This document shows, in pieces, positions 22,895-35,636 of a stretch of DNA of 64,000 nucleotides. Numbering within the stretch: position 1 is the stretch's first letter; each line of letters begins with the position of its first letter. Below the pieces are notes generated by a model. The model had not been told where the DNA came from. It worked only from the letters and a program-made list of their open reading frames with translations, and made no database searches. Source of the DNA: Balaenoptera acutorostrata (taxonomy: Eukaryota > Chordata > Mammalia > Artiodactyla > Balaenopteridae); assembly GCF_949987535.1 (NCBI RefSeq), contig NW_026646030.1:248001-312000 (forward strand), given 5' to 3'. The translations under genes were made by a program, and so were the position numbers.

Positions 22895-24654
22895 CTAGTA
22901 GCAGCACGATGAGTGGATTTACGTACGACGATTCTAAGTGAAATAAGTCACACAGAAAAAGACACTTATCATAAGATATCACTTATAGAGGGAATGTAAA
23001 AAATGCTACACTTGAACTGAATTACAAAACAGAACAGAGTCACACGTTCAGAAAACACACTATGGCTGCTGAACGGGAAAGGTGAGGTGGGGTGATGCAT
23101 AAAACAAGGGTTTCAAATTAGCTCAGATATCGTTCCATAAACCCAATATGTAGTAGACAAGACCTACTCCTTGCTCAGTGAACTGGCCTCAACACCCCCT
23201 ATTCACCGCACAAGAATATATCTGACTAGGAAGAATCTTCAAACCTATGTATTGATATTGCTCTGTAAGTGAGTGAAGGGGGTGTAAAGCGGCATAAACA
23301 CAGGCGTGAAAAGCAGCTAAACCCCATTATAAAAAGAAATTACTTTTCAAAACCCGTGAAACAAAGACAGTGAAAGAGAGAGAAATTCTTACAAAATTCG
23401 TTCAGGGGCTGTGATGCAACCTGGATTGACCATATCTAGACCCACAGCTGATTGAGACATAAGGGTGGACACTCTTGGGGCTGAGAGGTTTGGTGAGGTT
23501 GCGTGAGCCAACGCAGACCCTTTAAAGTAATACTGCATGGTACCCATCCCATGGGTCCCAAATCTCCAGGTTCAAGGGCATCTTCCTACGTCGAAAACAT
23601 GCATGAGAAACCCAGAAGATGGTACACCGTGTGATCGGGAAAGGTTTCTAAAACGCACCTCATTTCTCATCTCCTTGTGCTCGGGTTCGCCATTCCAGCC
23701 GCTTTACTCGCCATCTCCCTCCTTGGAGAATCAGCACCTTTAACCTCCTGTTCCGTACAGGTTGCAATTTGTCCTGAGGATGAACGGCAAGAGGGGGAAC
23801 CTATGAGAGACTAGCTCTAGGGGTTGGGACAGGCACAGGTCACTCTATTTTCCCATCAGGAAGAAGAATGAACCACAAGCTCAGCCTGCCCCCCAGAACC
23901 AGAAGAGGGCCTGAAGCAATCCTGCACTTTTGCGGCCAGCTCCCAAAAAAGCGACTGGAAAAATGGAGCTCAGGGGCACTGCAATTCACAAAACTGCAGA
24001 GTTATAAATGATAACTCTCGTCCACAAATATATTGAGGGAAGGCAACGAAGAGGCTTTGAAAGCAAGACAGAATTGCAGGAAACAGATTTCAGGAGGTAG
24101 ATTCGAATCGCCTTGAAAGCACATGAAAAGCGGCAAAACCTGGACAATGATGCCCTTGGCCAAAAAGGGCGTATGCGTTTTTTCCTGAATATATTCAGGA
24201 AAAAACGCATACGCCCTTTTTGGCCAACCAAGCAACCTGGAAAGGCAAATCAGCGCTCCAAAGAAGTCTCGCTTCCCAGCGGGCAAAAGGGCCATGCGGA
24301 AAAAAGTGTCCAAACCAGAAATGCAGGACCGGCCATGGAGAAATGGGAGCCTTGCTACGCTGATGGGCGGGATGTAAATTGCCAACAGCTACTCTGGAGA
24401 AGTGTACGGTGTGTCCTGAAACATCTAAAAAACACAGCTTGGAGAGCATAGGGCACTTCCACTCATGGGCGTATAAATTGGGAAAACTAAAAATCAGCAA
24501 GACACAGGCACCCCAAAGTTTAGGGCTGCTTTGTTGACAAGAACCCCCACTTCATTACACCTTAAATATCCTAGGAAAGAGAAAAGTGGATAAAGAAGTT
24601 GTGGTCCTCATGTACAATGGAATATCACTCAGCCATGAAATCCACGTCATAAGG
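22895..24654 (+). repeat. Satellite unit 14 (B, P haplotype, 1760 bp)
   Basis: Near-copy of unit 12 at 3519 bp distance. Private change 'ttactcgccatctcc' recurs in units 30 and 36. Confidence 0.95.
24156..24227. repeat. Palindrome, unit 14 (perfect, 72 bp)
   Basis: Both arms canonical. Confidence 0.97.
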
Positions 24655-26414
24655 CTAGTAGCAGCACGATGTGTGGATTTAGGTACGACGATTCTAAGTG
24701 AAATAAGTCACACAGAAAAGGACACTTATCATAAGATATCACTTATAGAGGGAATGTAAAAACCGCTACACTTGAACTGAATTACAAAAGAGAACAGAGT
24801 CACACGTTCAGAAAACACACTATGGCTGCTGAACGGGAAAGGTGAGGTGGGGTGATGCATAAAACAAGGGTTTCAAATTAGCTCCGATACCGTTCCATAA
24901 ACCCAATATGTAGTAGACAAGACCTACTCCTTGCTCAGTGAACTGGCCTCAACACCCCCTATTCACCGCACAAGAATATATCTGACTAGGAAGAATCTTC
25001 AAACCTATATATTGATATCTCTCTGTAAGTGAGTCAAGGGGGTGTAAAGCGGCATAAACACAGCCGTGAAAAGCAGCTAAACCCCATTATAAAAAGAAAT
25101 TACTTTTCAAAACCCGTGAAACAACGACAGTGAAAGAGAGAGAAATTCTTACAAAATTCGTTCAGGGGCTGTGAAGCAACCTGGATTGACCATATCTAGA
25201 CCCACAGCTGATTGAGACATAAGGGTGGACACTCTTGGGGCTGAGAGGTTTGGTGAGGTTGCGTGAGCCAACGCACACACTTTAAAGTAATACTGCATGG
25301 TACCCATCCCATGGGTCCCAAATCTCCAGGTTCAAGGGCATCTTCCTACGTCGAAAACATGCATGAGAAACCCAGAAGATGGTACACCGTGTGATTTGGA
25401 AAGGTTTCTAAAACGCACCTCATTTCTCATCTCCTTGTGCTCGGGTTCGCCATTCCAGCCGCTTTACTAGCCATCTCCCTCCTTGGAGAATCAGCACCTT
25501 TAACCTCCTGTTCCGTACAGGTTGCAATTTGTCCTGAGGATGAACGGGAAGAGGGGGAACCAATGAGAGACTAGCTCTAGGGGTTGGGACAGGCACAGGT
25601 CACTCTATTTTCCCATCAGGAAGAAGAATTAACCACAAGCTCAGCCTGCCCCCCAGAACCAGAAGAGGGCCTGAAGCAATCCTGCACTTTTGCGGCCAGC
25701 TCCCAAAAAAGCGACTGGAAAAATGGAGCTCAGGGGCACTGCAATTCACAAAACTGCAGAGTTATAAATGATAACTCTCGTCCACAAATATATTGAGGGA
25801 AGGCAACGAAGAGGCTTTGAAAGCAAGACAGAATTGCAGGAAACAGATTTCAGGAGGTAGATTCGAATCGCCTTGAAAGCACATGAAAAGCGGCAAAACC
25901 TGGACAATGATGCCCTTGGCCAAAAAGGGCGTATGCGTTTTTTCCTGAATATATTCAGGAAAAAACGCATACGCCCTTTTTGGCCAACCAAGCAACCTGG
26001 AAAGGCAAATCAGCGCTCCAAAGAAGTCTCGCTTCCCAGCGGGCAAAAGGGCCATGCGGAAAAAAGTGTCCAAACCAGAAATGCAGGACCGGCCATGGAG
26101 AAATGGGAGCCTTGCTACGCTGATGGGCGGGATGTAAACTGCCAACAGCCACTATGGAGAAGTGTATGGTGTGTCCTGAAACATCTAAAAAACACAGCTT
26201 GGAGAGCATAGGGCACTTCCACTCATGGGCGTATAAATTGGGAAAACTAAAAATCAGCAAGACACAGGCACCCCAAAGTTTAGGGCTGCTCTGTTGACAA
26301 GAACCCCCACTTCATTACACCTTAAATATCCTAGGAAAGAGAAAAGTGGATAAAGAAGTTGTGGTCCTCATGCACAATGGAATATCACTCAGCCATGAAA
26401 TCATCGTCATAAGG
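24655..26414 (+). repeat. Satellite unit 15 (B, P* haplotype, 1760 bp)
   Basis: Left half matches unit 13. Right half has the P* variant 'cactatggagaagtgtatgg', shared (first base apart) with units 17, 20 and 23, and closer to L1 as I remember it. Confidence 0.95.
25916..25987. repeat. Palindrome, unit 15 (perfect, 72 bp)
   Basis: Both arms canonical. Confidence 0.97.
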
Positions 26415-28173
26415 CTAGTAGCAGCACGATGTGTGGATTTAGGTACGACGATTCTAAGTGAAATAAGTCACACAGAAAAGGACACTTATCATAAGATATC
26501 ACTTATAGAGGGAATGTAAAAACCGCTACACTTGCACTGAATTACAAAAGAGAACAGAGTCACACGTTCAGAAAACACACTATGGCTGCTGAACGGGAAA
26601 GGTGAGGTGGGGTGATGCATAAAACAAGGGTTTCAAATTAGCTCCGATACCGTTCCATAAACCCAATATGTAGTAGACAAGACCTACTCCTTGCTCAGTG
26701 AACTGGCCTCAACACCCCCTATTCACCGCACAAGAATATATCTGACTAGGAAGAATCTTCAAACCTATGTATTGATATCTCTCTGTAAGTGAGTCAAGGG
26801 GGTGTAAAGCGGCATAAACACAGCCGTGAAAAGCAGCTAAACCCCATTATAAAAAGAAATTACTTTTCAAAACCCGTGAAACAACGACAGTGAAAGAGAG
26901 TGAAATTCTTACAAAATTCGCTCAGGGGCTGTGAAGCAACCTGGATTGACCATATCTAGACCCACAGCTGATTGAGACATAAGGGTGGACACTCTTGGGG
27001 CTGAGAGGTTTGGTGAGGTTGCGTGAGCCAACGCAGACCCTTTAAAGTAATACTGCATGGTACCCATCCCATGGGTCCCAAATCTCCAGGTTCAAGGGCA
27101 TCTTCCTACGTCGAAAACATGCATGAGAAACCCAGAAGATGGTACACCGTGTGATCGGGAAAGGTTTCTAAAACGCACCTCATTTCTCATCTCCTTGTGC
27201 TCGGGTTCGCCATTCCAGCCGCTTTACTAGCCATCTCCCTCCTTGGAGAATCAGCACCTTTAACCTCCTGTTCCGTACAGGTTGCAATTTGTCCTGAGGA
27301 TGAACGGGAAAAGGGGGAACCAATGAGAGACTAGCTCTAGGGGTTGGGACAGGCACAGGTCACTCTATTTTCCCATCAGGAAGAAGAATTAACCACAAGC
27401 TCAGCCTGTCCCCCAGAACCAGAAGAGGGCCTGAAGCAATCCTGCACTTTTGCGGCCAGCTCCCAAAAAAGCGACTGGAAAAATGGAGCTCAGGGGCACT
27501 GCAATTCACAAACCTGCAGAGTTATAAATGATAACTCTCGTCCACAAATATATTGAGGGAAGGCAACGAAGAGGCTTTGAAAGCAAGGCAGAATTGCAGG
27601 AAACAGATTTCAGGAGGTAGATTCGAATCGCCTTGAAAGCACATGAAAAGTGGCAAAACGTGGACAATGATGCCCTTGGCCAAAAAGGGCGTAAGCGTTT
27701 TTTCCTGAATATATTCAGGAAAAAACGCATACGCCCTTTTTGGCGAACCAAGCAACCTGGAAAGGCAAATCAGCGCTCCAAAGAAGTCTCGCTTCCCAGC
27801 GGGCAAAAGGGCCATGCGGAAAAAGTGTCCAAACCAGAAATGCAGGACCGGCCATGGAGAAATGGGAGCCTTGCTACGCTGATGGGCGGGATGTAAATTG
27901 CCAACAGCCACTCTGGAGAAGTGTACGGTGTGTCCTGAAACATCTAAAAAACACAGCTTGGAGAGCATAGGGCACTTCCACTCATGGGCGTATAAATTGG
28001 GAAAACTAAAAATCAGCAAGACACAGGCACCACAAAGTTTAGGGCTGCTCTGTTGACAAGAACCCCCACTTCATTACACCTTAAATATCCTAGGAAAGAG
28101 AAAAGTGGATAAAGAATTTGTGGTCCTCATGTACAATGGAATATCACTCAGCCATGAAATCCACGTCATAAGG
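26415..28173 (+). repeat. Satellite unit 16 (B, c haplotype, trimer position 1)
   Basis: 1759 bp. First member of the trimeric block 16-24. Shares 'gagagtgaaattc' with unit 19, 5324 bp downstream. Confidence 0.95.
27676..27747. repeat. Palindrome, unit 16 (2 mismatched pairs)
   Basis: gtaagcg in the left arm, ggcgaa at the right end. Confidence 0.93.
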
Positions 28174-29933
28174 CTAGTAGCAGCACGATGAGTGGATTTA
28201 GGTACGACGATTCTAAGTGAAATAAGTCACACAGAAAAAGACACTTATCATAAGATATCACTTATAGAGGGAATGTAAAAAATGCTACACTTGAACTGAA
28301 TTACAAAACAGAACAGAGTCACACGTTTAGAAAACACACTATGGCTGCTGAACCGGAAAAGGGAGCTGGGGTGATGGCTAAAACAAGGGTTTCAAATGAG
28401 CTCAGATATCGTTCCATAAACCCAATATGTAGTAGACAAGACCTACTCCTTGCTCAGTGAACTGGCCTCAACACCCCCTATTCACCGCACAAGAATATAT
28501 CTGACTAGGAAGAATCTTCAAACCTATGTATTGATATCGCTCTGTAAGTGAGTGAAGGGGGTGTAAAGCGGCATAAACACAGGCGTGAAAAGCACCTAAA
28601 CCCCATTATAAAAAGAAATTACTTTTCAAAACCCGTGAAACAAAGACAGTGAAAGAGAGAGAAATTCTTACAAAATTCGTTCAGGGGCTGTGATGCAACC
28701 TGGATTGACCATATCTAGACCCACAGCTGATTGAGACATAAGGGTGGACACTCTTGGGGCTGAGAGGTTTGGTGAGGTTGCGTGAGCCAACGCACACCCT
28801 TTAAAGTAATACTGCATGGTACCCATCCCATGGGTCCCAAATCTCCAGGTTCAAGGGCATCTTCCTACGTCGAAAACATGCATGAGAAACCCAGAAGATG
28901 GTACACCGTGTGATTTGGAAAGGTTTCTAAAACGCACCTCATTTCTCATCTCCTTGTGCTCGGGTTCGCCATTCCAGCCGCTTTACTAGCCATCTCCCTC
29001 CTTGGAGAATCAGCACCTTTAACCTCCTGTTCCGTACAGGTTGCAATTTGTCCTGAGGATGAACGGGAAGAGGGGGAACCAATGAGAGACTAGCTCTAGG
29101 GGTTGGGACAGGCACAGGTCACTCTATTTTCCCATCAGGAAGAAGAATTAACCACAAGCTCAGCCTGCCCCCCAGAACCAGAAGAGGGCCTGAAGCAATC
29201 CTGCACTTTTGCGGCCAGCTCCCAAAAAAGCGACTGGAAAAATGGAGCTCAGGGGCACTGCAATTCACAAACCTGCAGAGTTATAAATGATAACTCTCGT
29301 CCACAAATATATTGAGGGAAGGCAACGAAGAGGCTTTGAAAGCAAGGCAGAATTGCAGGAAACAGATTTCAGGAGGTAGATTCGAATCGCCTTGAAAGCA
29401 CATGAAAAGCGGCAAAACCTGGACAATGATGCCCTTGGCCAAAAAGGGCGTATGCGTTTTTTCCTGAATATATTCAGGAAAAAACGCATACGCCCTTTTT
29501 GGCCAACCAAGCAACCTGGAAAGGCAAATCAGCGCTCCAAAGAAGTCTCGCTTCCCAGCGGGCAAAAGGGCCATGCGGAAAAAAGTGTCCAAACCAGAAA
29601 TGCAGGACCGGCCATGGAGAAATGGGAGCCTTGCTACGCTGATGGGCGGGATGTAAACTGCCCACAGCCACTATGGAGAAGTGTATGGTGTGTCCTGAAA
29701 CATCTAAAAAACACAGCTTGGAGAGCATAGGGCACTTCCACTCATGGGCGTATAAATTGGGAAAACTAAAAATCAGCAAGACACAGGCACCCCAAAGTTT
29801 AGGGCTGCTCTGTTGACAAGAACCCCCACTTCATTACACCTTAAATATCCTAGGAAAGAGAAAAGTGGATAAAGAAGTTGTGGTCCTCATGTACAATGGA
29901 ATATCACTCAGCCATGAAATCCACGTCATAAGG
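28174..29933 (+). repeat. Satellite unit 17 (B, P* haplotype, trimer position 2)
   Basis: 1760 bp. Contains a dense substitution patch at about 28353-28400 ('ccggaaaagggagctgggg', 'gatggctaaaac', 'caaatgagc') shared only with units 20 and 23. Confidence 0.95.
29435..29506. repeat. Palindrome, unit 17 (perfect, 72 bp)
   Basis: Both arms canonical. Confidence 0.97.
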
Positions 29934-30251
29934 CTAGTAGCAGCACGATGAGTGGATTTAGGTAGGACGATTCTAAGTGAAATAAGTCACACAGAAAAAG
30001 ACACTTATCATAAGATATCACTCATAGAGGGAATGTAAAAAACGCTACACTTGAACTGAATTACAAAACAGAACAGAGTCACACGTTTAGAAAACACACT
30101 ATGGTTACTGAACGGGAAAGGTGAGGTGGGGTGATGCATAAAACAAGGGTTTCAAATTAGCTCCGATACCGTTCCAGAAACCCAGTATGTAGTAGACAAG
30201 ACCTACTCCTTGCTCAGTGAACTGGCCTCAACACCCCCTATTCACCGCACA

Positions 30252-30264
30252 AGAATATATCTGA

Positions 30265-30300
<36 letters not shown>

Positions 30301-30312
30301 ATATATCTGACT
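30252..30312 (+). mobile_element. Orphan poly-A retroposition with 15-bp target-site duplication
   Basis: The 15-mer 'agaatatatctgact' occurs at 30252-30266 and again at 30298-30312. Between the copies are one T and a run of A (30268-30298, 31 counting the shared A). The 46-bp gain accounts exactly for 1805 versus 1759 bp. A poly-A tract with a direct repeat is the signature of L1-machinery insertion, but no SINE or gene body is present. Slippage alone would not duplicate 15 bp. Confidence 0.85.
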
Positions 30313-31240
30313 AGTAAGAATCTTCAAACCTATGTATTGATATCGCTCTGTAAGTGAGTCAAGGGGGTGTAAAGCGGCCTAAACACAGCCGTGAAAAGCA
30401 GCTAAACCCCATTATAAAAAGAAATTACTTTTCAAAACCCGTGAAACAAAGACAGTGAAAGAGAGAGAAATTCTTACATAATTCGTTCAGGGGCTGTGAA
30501 GCAACCTGGATTGACCATATCTAGACCCACAGCTGATTTAGACATAAGGGTGGACACTCTTGGGGCTGAGAGGTTTGGTGAGGTTGCGTGAGCCAACGCA
30601 CACACTTTAAAGTAATACTGCATGGTACCCATCCCATGGGTCCCAAATCTCCAGGTTCAAGGGCATCTTCCTACGTCGAAAACATGCATGAGAAACCCAG
30701 AAGATGGTACACCGTGTGATTTGGAAAGGTTTCTAAAACGCACCTCATTTCTCATCTCCTTGTGCTCGGGTTCGCCATTCCAGCCGCTTTACTAGCCATC
30801 TCCCTCCTTGGAGAATCAGCACCTTTAACCTCCTGTTCCGTACAGGTTGCAATTTGTCCTGAGGATGAACGGGAAGAGGGGGAACCAATGAGAGACTAGC
30901 TCTAGGGGTTGGGACAGGCACAGGTCACTCTATTTTCCCATCAGGAAGAAGAATTAACCACAAGCTCAGCCTGCCCCCCAGAACCAGAAGAGGGCCTGAA
31001 GCAATCCTGCACTTTTGCGGCCAGCTCCCAAAAAAGCGACTGGAAAAATGGAGCTCAGGGGCACTGCAATTCACAAACCTGCAGAGTTATAAATGATAAC
31101 TCTCGTCCACAAATATATTGAGGGAAGGCAACGAAGAGGCTTTGAAAGCAAGGCAGAATTGCAGGAAACAGATTTCAGGAGGTAGATTCGAATCGCCTTG
31201 AAAGCACATGAAAAGTGGCAAAACGTGGACAATGATGCCC

Positions 31241-31312
31241 TTGGCCAAAAAGGGCGTAAGCGTTTTTTCCTGAATATATTCAGGAAAAAACGCATACGCC
31301 CTTTTTGGCCAA
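31241..31312. repeat. Palindrome, unit 18 (1 mismatched pair)
   Basis: gtaagcg in the left arm gives one A/A mismatch. Confidence 0.95.
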
Positions 31313-31738
31313 CCAAGCAACCTGGAAAGGCAAATCAGCGCTCCAAAGAAGTCTCGCTTCCCAGCGGGCAAAAGGGCCATGCGGAAAAAGTGTCCAAACC
31401 AGAAATGCAAGACCGGCCATGGAGAAATGGGAGCCTTCCTACGCTGATGGGCGGGATGTAAATTGCCAACAGCCACTCTGGAGAAGTGTACGGTGTGTCC
31501 TGAAACATCTAAAAAACACAGCTTGGAGAGCATAGGGCACTTCCACTCATGGGCGTATAAATTGGGAAAACTAAAAATCAGCAAGACACAGGCACCACAA
31601 AGTTTAGGGCTGCTCTGTTGACAAGAACCCCCACTTCATTACACCTTAAATATCCTAGGAAAGAGAAAAGTGGATAAAGAATTTGTGGTCCTCATGTACA
31701 ATGGAATATCACTCAGCCATGAAATCCACGTCATAAGG

Positions 31739-33497
31739 CTAGTAGCAGCACGATGAGTGGATTTAGGTACGACGATTCTAAGTGAAATAAGTCACACAGA
31801 AAAGGACACTTATCATAAGATATCACTTATAGAGGGAATGTAAAAACCGCTACACTTGAACTGAATTACAAAAGAGAACAGAGTCACACGTTCAGAAAAC
31901 ATACTATGGCTGCTGAACGGGAAAGGTGAGGTGGGGTGATGCATAAAACAAGGGTTTCAAATTAGCTCCGATACCGTTCCATAAACCCAATATGTAGTAG
32001 ACAAGACCTACTCCTTGCTCAGTGAACTGGCCTCAACACCCCCTATTCACCGCACAAGAATATATCTGACTAGGAAGAATCTTCAAACCTATGTATTGAT
32101 ATCTCTCTGTAAGTGAGTCAAGGGGGTGTAAAGCGGCATAAACACAGCCGTGAAAAGCAGCTAAACCCCATTATAAAAAGAAATTACTTTTCAAAACCCG
32201 TGAAACAACGACAGTGAAAGAGAGTGAAATTCTTACAAAATTCGCACAGGGGCTGTGAAGCAACCTGGATTGACCATATCTAGACCCACAGCTGATTGAG
32301 ACATAAGGGTGGACACTCTTGGGGCTGAGAGGTTTGGTGAGGTTGCGTGAGCCAACGCAGACCCTTTAAAGTAATACTGCATGGTACCCATCCCATGGGT
32401 CCCAAATCTCCAGGTTCAAGGGCATCTTCCTACGTCGAAAACATGCATGAGAAACCCAGAAGATGGTACACCGTGTGATCGGGAAAGGTTTCTAAAACGC
32501 ACCTCATTTCTCATCTCCTTGTGCTCGGGTTCGCCATTCCAGCCGCTTTACTAGCCATCTCCCTCCTTGGAGAATCAGCACCTTTAACCTCCTGTTCCGT
32601 ACAGGTTGCAATTTGTCCTGAGGATGAACGGGAAAAGGGGGAACCAATGAGAGACTAGCTCTAGGGGTTGGGACAGGCACAGGTCACTCTATTTTCCCAT
32701 CAGGAAGAAGAATTAACCACAAGCTCAGCCTGTCCCCCAGAACCAGAAGAGGGCCTGAAGCAATCCTGCACTTTTGCGGCCAGCTCCCAAAAAAGCGACT
32801 GGAAAAATGGAGCTCAGGGGCACTGCAATTCACAAACCTGCAGAGTTATAAATGATAACTCTCGTCCACAAATATATTGAGGGAAGGCAACGAAGAGGCT
32901 TTGAAAGCAAGGCAGAATTGCAGGAAACAGATTTCAGGAGGTAGATTCGAATCGCCTTGAAAGCACATGAAAAGTGGCAAAACGTGGACAATGATGCCCT
33001 TGGCCAAAAAGGGCGTAAGCGTTTTTTCCTGAATATATTCAGGAAAAAACGCATACGCCCTTTTTGGCGAACCAAGCAACCTGGAAAGGCAAATCAGCGC
33101 TCCAAAGAAGTCTCGCTTCCCAGCGGGCAAAAGGGCCATGCGGAAAAAGTGTCCAAACCAGAAATGCAGGACCGGCCATGGAGAAATGGGAGCCTTGCTA
33201 CGCTGATGGGCGGGATGTAAATTGCCAACAGCCACTCTGGAGAAGTGTACGGTGTGTCCTGAAACATCTAAAAAACACAGCTTGGAGAGCATAGGGCACT
33301 TCCACTCATGGGCGTATAAATTGGGAAAACTAAAAATCAGCAAGACACAGGCACCACAAAGTTTAGGGCTGCTCTGTTGACAAGAACCCCCACTTCATTA
33401 CACCTTAAATATCCTAGGAAAGAGAAAAGTGGATAAAGAATTTGTGGTCCTCATGTACAATGGAATATCACTCAGCCATGAAATCCACGTCATAAGG
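31739..33497 (+). repeat. Satellite unit 19 (B, c haplotype, trimer position 1)
   Basis: 1759 bp. Right half as unit 16. Left half has 'aaacatactatgg', which is common from here on. Confidence 0.95.
33000..33071. repeat. Palindrome, unit 19 (2 mismatched pairs)
   Basis: As unit 16. Confidence 0.93.
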
Positions 33498-35257
33498 CTA
33501 GTAGCAGCACGATGAGTGGATTTAGGTACGACGATTCTAAGTGAAATAAGTCACACAGAAAAAGACACTTATCATAAGATATCACTTATAGAGGGAATGT
33601 AAAAAATGCTACACTTGAACTGAATTACAAAACAGAACAGAGTCACACGTTTAGAAAACACACTATGGCTGCTGAACCGGAAAAGGGAGCTGGGGTGATG
33701 GCTAAAACAAGGGTTTCAAATGAGCTCAGATATCGTTCCATAAACCCAATATGTAGTAGACAAGACCTACTCCTTGCTCAGTGAACTGGCCTCAACACCC
33801 CCTATTCACCGCACAAGAATATATCTGACTAGGAAGAATCTTCAAACCTATGTATTGATATCGCTCTGTAAGTGAGTGAAGGGGGTGTAAAGCGGCATAA
33901 ACACAGGCGTGAAAAGCACCTAAACCCCATTATAAAAAGAAATTACTTTTCAAAACCCGTGAAACAAAGACAGTGAAAGAGAGAGAAATTCTTACAAAAT
34001 TCGTTCAGGGGCTGTGATGCAACCTGGATTGACCATATCTAGACCCACAGCTGATTGAGACATAAGGGTGGACACTCTTGGGGCTGAGAGGTTTGGTGAG
34101 GTTGCGTGAGCCAACGCACACCCTTTAAAGTAATACTGCATGGTACCCATCCCATGGGTCCCAAATCTCCAGGTTCAAGGGCATCTTCCTACGTCGAAAA
34201 CATGCATGAGAAACCCAGAAGATGGTACACCGTGTGATTTGGAAAGGTTTCTAAAACGCACCTCATTTCTCATCTCCTTGTGCTCGGGTTCGCCATTCCA
34301 GCCGCTTTACTAGCCATCTCCCTCCTTGGAGAATCAGCACCTTTAACCTCCTGTTCCGTACAGGTTGCAATTTGTCCTGAGGATGAACGGGAAGAGGGGG
34401 AACCAATGAGAGACTAGCTCTAGGGGTTGGGACAGGCACAGGTCACTCTATTTTCCCATCAGGAAGAAGAATTAACCACAAGCTCAGCCTGCCCCCCAGA
34501 ACCAGAAGAGGGCCTGAAGCAATCCTGCACTTTTGCGGCCAGCTCCCAAAAAAGCGACTGGAAAAATGGAGCTCAGGGGCACTGCAATTCACAAACCTGC
34601 AGAGTTATAAATGATAACTCTCGTCCACAAATATATTGAGGGAAGGCAACGAAGAGGCTTTGAAAGCAAGGCAGAATTGCAGGAAACAGATTTCAGGAGG
34701 TAGATTCGAATCGCCTTGAAAGCACATGAAAAGCGGCAAAACCTGGACAATGATGCCCTTGGCCAAAAAGGGCGTATGCGTTTTTTCCTGAATATATTCA
34801 GGAAAAAACGCATACGCCCTTTTTGGCCAACCAAGCAACCTGGAAAGGCAAATCAGCGCTCCAAAGAAGTCTCGCTTCCCAGCGGGCAAAAGGGCCATGC
34901 GGAAAAAAGTGTCCAAACCAGAAATGCAGGACCGGCCATGGAGAAATGGGAGCCTTGCTACGCTGATGGGCGGGATGTAAACTGCCCACAGCCACTATGG
35001 AGAAGTGTATGGTGTGTCCTGAAACATCTAAAAAACACAGCTTGGAGAGCATAGGGCACTTCCACTCATGGGCGTATAAATTGGGAAAACTAAAAATCAG
35101 CAAGACACAGGCACCCCAAAGTTTAGGGCTGCTCTGTTGACAAGAACCCCCACTTCATTACACCTTAAATATCCTAGGAAAGAGAAAAGTGGATAAAGAA
35201 GTTGTGGTCCTCATGTACAATGGAATATCACTCAGCCATGAAATCCACGTCATAAGG
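33498..35257 (+). repeat. Satellite unit 20 (B, P* haplotype, trimer position 2)
   Basis: 1760 bp. Near-copy of unit 17 at 5324 bp, including the substitution patch (about 33675-33722). Confidence 0.95.
34759..34830. repeat. Palindrome, unit 20 (perfect, 72 bp)
   Basis: Both arms canonical. Confidence 0.97.
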
Positions 35258-35575
35258 CTAGTAGCAGCACGATGAGTGGATTTAGGTAGGACGATTCTAA
35301 GTGAAATAAGTCACACAGAAAAAGACACTTATCATAAGATATCACTCATAGAGGGAATGTAAAAAACGCTACACTTGAACTGAATTACAAAACAGAACAG
35401 AGTCACACGTTTAGAAAACACACTATGGTTACTGAACGGGAAAGGTGAGGTGGGGTGATGCATAAAACAAGGGTTTCAAATTAGCTCCGATACCGTTCCA
35501 GAAACCCAGTATGTAGTAGACAAGACCTACTCCTTGCTCAGTGAACTGGCCTCAACACCCCCTATTCACCGCACA

Positions 35576-35588
35576 AGAATATATCTGA

Positions 35589-35624
<36 letters not shown>

Positions 35625-35636
35625 ATATATCTGACT
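35576..35636 (+). mobile_element. Orphan poly-A retroposition, copy in unit 21
   Basis: Same 15-bp direct repeats (35576-35590 and 35622-35636) and the same T plus A run (35592-35622, 31 A) as unit 18, so it was inherited by amplification rather than inserted again. Confidence 0.85.

Larger units (their letters stand above)
19376..26414 (+). repeat. Dimeric block, period 3519 bp (units 12-13 and 14-15)
   Basis: Units 12 and 14 share 'tttacgtacgacg' and 'aaaaaatgctac'. Units 13 and 15 share 'gatgtgtgg' and other left-half variants, but their right halves differ (c versus P*), so the second copy ends inside unit 15. Confidence 0.8.
29934..31738 (+). repeat. Satellite unit 18 (B, c haplotype, trimer position 3, poly-A insertion)
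   Basis: 1805 bp. Private left-half variants shared with units 21, 24 and 33: 'tatggttactg', 'ccagaaacccag', 'atcactcatagag' and 'gatttagacat'. Confidence 0.95.

Noticed and set aside
30268..30298. Tail of a SINE or processed pseudogene
   Set aside because: The direct repeat abuts the single T before the A run, leaving no room for an element body.
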